From assembly GCA_019916065.1 (NCBI GenBank), contig CM034237.1, positions 24,697,752-24,761,751 of the forward strand: 64,000 nt of DNA, written 5' to 3'. Below are positions 59,733 through 64,000 of the stretch, piece by piece (position 1 is the first letter of the stretch; each line of letters opens with the position of its first letter). The DNA is from Vitellaria paradoxa. Its lineage: Eukaryota > Streptophyta > Magnoliopsida > Ericales > Sapotaceae. The position numbers were made by a program, and so were the translations under genes. The notes beneath the pieces are model-generated. The model made no database searches, was not told the origin of the DNA, and was given only the letters and a program-made list of their open reading frames with translations.

Positions 59733-61381
59733 ATCTGAAAATGTTTGAGGTCCAATTTTCCCACCAAGATCAATGCGATTGAGAAGCCCATTCTTTTGAT
59801 GATGATGGCAAGCATGTTTATAATGGCAGAGATTTTAATGGATATATTTGGTATGACCTGGATTGCGACTGCCAAGCATGCCAAGAAAATCTCATCTGGC
59901 TCGAAAATGATGATAGTAAAGAAGAAAGGCGGTAAGCACGTCGAGAAAGACATTAGCATAGAAGAAAAATGGATCTTGATTATTACACTGATTAAAGAGC
60001 TTGAAGGTAATGAAGAATTGCTAGATAGGCTTTTGACAGAAAAAAGCTCAAGAAACCTCATCTAGAAAGATGTAAACCCCCAAATAATCCAAACCCAAGG
60101 AAGCACTTCCCAAAGCCAAATGCCATTCAGATTCCTAAAGACAGTCAAATGTTCGACCCAAAGTCCTCTGGATTTGAAACAGACTTTCCCCTATTACATG
60201 AATATGAACTACCACAAGAGAACACTACTCACATCTAGAAAATTAAAAACCCCTCAACTATTGATAGTTAAGGCCAGAAATAAAAGATCTCTGCTGCCAA
60301 AGCTGCACTAAATTGGTGGGTAGAAAATGTAAAAGCCCAAAACATCGCAAGTCGACAAGAAAAAATGCAACAAGCTATTTCTATAAGGTTTGATACCCTA
60401 GCAGCTCTTATTGCAGACTTGAAGGCAAACATTGACAATCTCCACCAATAGCTCCTATCTTTGGCAACCTCTGGAATGGATTTCAAACAAACCTCTTAAT
60501 TATTAGCTACTAGAGAACAACAAAAACGAGACTTAGACAGACAACTCCGAGTTCTTAAACAATAGTTGTGAGAAAAGGAACAAGCTACTACCCAACCCGG
60601 CCAAATTATAAAACCATTTCCATCATTCCCATACATGACCCTTTTTTCTCTCTACCAAAACCCCAACCATATCTCTTCCAACCAAAGCCTCCGCTTCAAC
60701 TGCTCACCACCTTCTACAGCAGATATAATCTTTTAGTTCCCCCACAAATCACTAGGCATATCTACAGTCCTAGAATCACTAAAACCAATACCTCCACAAC
60801 CCTTTATTCATCTAATCAACCAGGACAACACCCACCTTAGCAACTTGACAAATATTGGTGCCTTCCCCAAAGCACCCATGAATATGCTCCTAATTCAACA
60901 CCTGAATCCCATTTTCTTCTTTCCTAAGAAGTAAATTTATATAACATTCTCAGGCAACTCTATTTGTTAATGTTGCTAATCTAGAGGATGTTAATGATGT
61001 GATATCCTCTTCTATTTCATCTTCTCCAACATCCAGCATGGAATTAGAATCCCTGAGATCCCCTAAACTGTTCATGGTCAATGCCTCAGATGAGGATTCT
61101 TCTCCTAAAGGAGTCACACATGAAGAACCAAAGGATAAAGTTCCAAATGCTATGCCACAAACTCTCCTATCTGGCATCAAAAAGTACTTTACACTTGATG
61201 ATGTCCCTCTCTCTAAATGGAAAGATGTGTTTTTTTAAATGCATTCATGATTCCAGGCAAAAATGCATCATCCAGGGATTACGTTTACCTTACCCTCCAA
61301 AGACCTATAGCTCGGTTCTAGGGCAGATTGTGAGATTGGTGGCTCGTCCTTGGAGAATATAAATAGTTATAGGTTTAACAA
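59733..61381 (+). pseudogene. Linker region of the pararetrovirus ORF, decayed
   Basis: Near 59785-59945 one frame reads DFNGYIWYDLDCDCQACQEN, an acidic Cys-containing stretch that fits the segment after the movement protein. Other pieces at 60340-60480, 60568-60840 and 60999-61238 are Gln/Pro/Ser-rich, with many stops between them. The long ORF at 59745-60065 is a wrong-frame shadow of the acidic stretch. Confidence 0.5.
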
Positions 61382-62000
61382 ATGGCTAATATAGAAATAT
61401 TCCTGTCTCTCTTGTACAGTGAACTCCTTGGAATTCCAGGCCACTACCTCACACAGCCAAGAGAAGAATACCTACAAATGAAATGCTACTCTGTTGACAA
61501 GAAATATTTGGAGAAACATTACAATCGAATGTCAAAGCTTTTCTATGTTCTCAAAGGAATGGATTATCTAAACCTTAAACAAGTTTTTCTCAACTCTTTG
61601 TCTGATCCCCTTAGAAAAGAAAGTTCCAAAGTCATACAGACTAGGAGCTTAGAATTACAGACAATCTTTCTTGGAGAAATGTATCAGATTTCTTTATAGG
61701 CCCTTGAACGTTTGTGCAGTCAAAAGAAATTCCTCCATAACATGGAAAGAACTGGCAAGAAGTTAGGTCGTGCTTGTGACAGAATGGACTAAAAGATTAA
61801 ATGCTACAGAAATGATAAATGTGATTGCTTAGCACTTCAAGGAAAGATCCTATAAGAAATTCCACAAGGTAAATAAATCTTAGAAGGTTAGGTGGAAGTT
61901 CTTTTGTTGAAAGAAATTCCCCAATCAGGGTAAAACCTCTAATCAATACTTCATCTGTGGGAAAAAATGCCACTTTGCAAAAAATTGCAAATCCCATAAG
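61382..62000 (+). pseudogene. Coat protein and zinc knuckle remnant of the pararetrovirus
   Basis: 61382-61699 holds a coat-like piece (KCYSVDKKYLEKHYNRMSK, LNSLSDPLRKESSK). Related sequence continues with a stop at 61697-61699 and another near 61789. The zinc knuckle at 61947-61988 reads YFICGKKCHFAKNC: the first Cys is Tyr, so the CCHC site is incomplete. The coat protein would encapsidate viral DNA. It is inactive here. Confidence 0.65.
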
Positions 62001-62614
62001 AAGAAAGAAAAGATTATTGCCTAGCTAGCTGAAACTAAACCTTTAGAGTCCAGTGATCTTAAATCACTATTCTCCCTTAATGATGAACCCAATGCTAAAC
62101 CCTTGTGTGCAATTTCCTACCCATTATCAGACTTCTCTACCTTACCAACCAATTTCTCTAACACAGACCTCCACCCACTAAACCAGATTCAAACCTATCC
62201 AAATGTATGGATTCATATCCTTTTGGATAAGTATTCCAAGCCACTACCATTTATAGCCTTCTTTTACACATGAGCGGCTTGCTTAATTATCAACCTGACC
62301 TTCTACTAGGTTTTCAAGTTGCTAATGGAGAAAGGTTTATTATCACTCTGCTCAGTAAGCCTATTTTCATAAGGATATTTCCTAATCTGGTGATCAAAAG
62401 AAATGTCTATGGCTCTCACTTACCAAGAAAGGATCTCCTCATTGGATTTGACATTCTTCAAGACTTAACTAAGATTAGATGGTCAATTTTTGGTCTGACA
62501 TACAAATCCTTCACTTTGCCATGGTCCTCCATTTCTCACCTTTATTTGGCTAAACTATTTGAAAACATCAAAGCCCAACTTATTGAACACTCTTGTACAG
62601 AAACACATACAGCT
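62001..62614 (+). pseudogene. Aspartic protease remnant of the pararetrovirus, cut by a copia LTR
   Basis: Upstream text VWIHILLDKYSKPLPFIAFF leads to the active site. Where Asp-Thr-Gly is expected, the codons read Tyr-Thr-stop (62265-62273), so the catalytic Asp is lost. A frameshift follows, and 62270-62674 continues the domain (GERFIITLLSK, KDLLIGFDIL). The tail (IEHSCTETHTACW) runs into the LTR at 62615. The enzyme would process the viral polyprotein. Confidence 0.65.
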
Positions 62615-64000
62615 TGTTGGCCCAAGGTTTATAAAGTTAGTTTTATAATTGATTTTGATGATAACAAACATTGAATTAAATTTTCACAATAAATTTTCAA
62701 ATAGACATTGTAAGAAATGTTACAATTCATTTGATAGATTCAAGATAATAGAGTTGGAAGAGATTGATATTATTTTTTAGATATTTTCACATAATTTGGA
62801 TGATGGAATAAAGGAATTTCAAAGTTGGGAGTAATAAAAATCAAAGTAAGATGAAGATTTGAACTAGAGGTTAACTCGGGTAAACAGAGAAATCAGACAT
62901 ATGTCAGTGTATAGATGATATTTTAAGATCCAACGGTTCAATTATTATGAAATTTTAATATAGTAAATTAGACTTCTATATCTACAACTTTACTGAAGGA
63001 AAATTTTTGTGGATCTGACGTTAAGATATCAAAACATGAGTTGGAATATTAGTTATTACAGAAAGGTTTTTAATTCTGGATTCTGGAGCTAGTCTTAGTT
63101 TTTGAGACATAACTCATACTATACAGCTTTAAAAATTCTGTTTTTTGGTATGTGAAAAGAAGACTCAAAAAGCTATAACTTTTGTAGTTTAAGTTTCTTC
63201 TAATTCTAGAAGTATCCTGGTGAAACGGAAGCTTAAACGGGAAACACAGATTCAGAATGTTAGAAAAAGCTATCAGAAGCTGGTCTCGGTTCAGAAGCCA
63301 TATCTGACTATCTAACCGTTGGATGAAGCTCAAAATTTGATATGTGATAGCTGACTTATATATCTACAAAGCTTTTACTCTGAGGCAATGTCAGCTTTGA
63401 ACGTTCTGAGGGTGAAAAACGGTCACAAATATATCTCAGAAAATCTGAATCTGAAAGACAGCATTGGAAGTAAGGAAATTCAATTTCTTTCAAGGGCAAA
63501 AGTGTCTTTTCACCTTGTAACGGCCATTTGGAGATTTTCATCTATAAATAGAGCCTTAAACTCAGATTCAAGGGGATGAACAAGGCAAGAAAGAAGTGCT
63601 TACAAAGAGATATAAGAAATTCCATAACTTTGCAAACATAGAGTGATTTCTTCTCACATTTGTGCTCCATCTTTCATATTCAACTTGTGAGAGTTTCTTT
63701 TTGATTTGATTGAGTTTTAAACTCATCATTGTTGTTGTAAGAAAGGGAATTTAAATCCCTTTTAATTTGTGAGAGTTGGGTGAGCTCTTGTTGGTTTTGG
63801 TTCAAGTGTTAGGACCAAAATAAGAGACTTTCTTTGAGAGAGACTTATGTGAGTGATTTGGGGATAAAATCACTTGGGAAAGGTTTCTAACACCTTGGGA
63901 AGCTAGTGTGTAATAAGCTCTTCAAAGAATAGTGGAGTGAGTGCAAAGAAGGCCTTGGGGAAGTGGACGTAGGCAACATTGAAGCCGAACCACTATAAAT
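62615..64000 (+). mobile_element. 5' part of a Ty1/copia LTR inserted in the pararetrovirus
   Basis: Begins TGTTGGCCCAAGG, followed by GATTTTGATGATAACAAAC, a familiar opening of plant copia LTRs. A TATAAATA box lies at 63543-63550. The leader at 63890-64000 reads GGACGTAGGC and GCCGAACCAC, which is typical of the end of such LTRs. The LTR end, target duplication and internal region lie outside the window. No real ORF is in it. Two CCAACGGTT-type motifs (about 62930 and 63315) and a module copy on the minus strand (63106-63200) are embedded. Confidence 0.7.
63543..63550 (+). promoter_or_regulatory. TATA box of the copia LTR
   Basis: TATAAATA, followed by GAGCC and a leader-like stretch. It sets the LTR orientation to plus. 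Confidence 0.6.

Larger units (their letters stand above)
58260..62614 (+). mobile_element. Endogenous pararetrovirus remnant (Caulimoviridae, florendovirus/petuvirus-like)
   Basis: A plus-strand viral-type leader (TATA box, poly(A) signal, tRNA-Met primer site) is followed by movement-protein, linker, coat-protein, zinc-knuckle and protease remnants, in the order expected for one long caulimovirid ORF. Multiple stops and frameshifts show long decay. The copy ends abruptly at 62615, where a copia LTR begins, so RT and RNase H are not in the window. Assignment to florendovirus rather than petuvirus is inference from domain style. The left limit is approximate. Confidence 0.75.

Noticed and set aside
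59745..60065. A 106-codon plus-strand ORF in the pararetrovirus
   Set aside because: The acidic Cys-containing peptide of the viral ORF reads in another frame over the same bases, so this ORF is a shadow.
1..64000. Functional tRNA or rRNA genes and CRISPR arrays
   Set aside because: Only SINE-type tRNA-like promoters were seen, with no full cloverleaf. The tandem arrays lack the uniform short repeats and unique spacers of CRISPR, and the sequence is clearly plant nuclear.

Overview
The window looks like repeat-dense, AT-rich intergenic DNA from a flowering plant. I found no convincing host gene, no tRNA or rRNA gene and no CRISPR array. The plant assignment rests on Athila-lineage Ty3/gypsy and Ty1/copia LTR retrotransposons with plant-type primer sites, tRNA-derived SINEs, Tourist-like MITEs and an endogenous caulimovirid. 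I cannot name the species.

Layout from left to right. 1-4026 holds a SINE-like tail, a Tourist-like MITE (1618-1960) and AT-rich sequence with a degenerate tandem repeat. 4027-9747 is a complete copia-type element on the minus strand (TSD GTTTT). It keeps a broken gag but no pol. 9748-19851 is AT-rich DNA with LTR-like remnants, two larger MITEs, a SINE with a 15-bp target duplication, and a nested insertion whose core is a GTACTGTT-rich tandem array. 19852-33145 is an old, full-length Athila-like element on the minus strand (element A): gag, PR, RT, RNase H, INT and an env-like ORF, all broken. 33607-41601 (element B, minus, TSD CTGTT) and 43557-51634 (element C, plus, TSD CACCA) are two gag-only relatives. 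B is very young: I count seven differences between its 1.84-kb LTRs, and its 629-codon ORF is open. B sits inside an older LTR fragment.

51635-58260 holds chromovirus-like LTR remnants and a nest of MITE ends. 58260-62614 is a decayed endogenous pararetrovirus (Caulimoviridae, florendovirus/petuvirus-like) with a TATA box, poly(A) signal, tRNA-Met primer site, movement-protein, coat-protein and protease remnants. It is cut at 62615 by the LTR of a further copia element that runs off the window.

How the parts relate. A, B and C share a tRNA-Asp-type primer site, a 3' non-coding region with three copies of the polypurine tract in conserved positions, and an A-rich tract between them. B and C probably rely, or relied, on an Athila-type partner for pol functions. 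The most interesting material is non-coding: the triplicated polypurine tracts, a roughly 110-nt LTR module that recurs in several different LTR families, strong hairpins in the LTRs of B, and CpG-rich palindromic minisatellites in the same LTRs. All identities and ages quoted are by-eye estimates.
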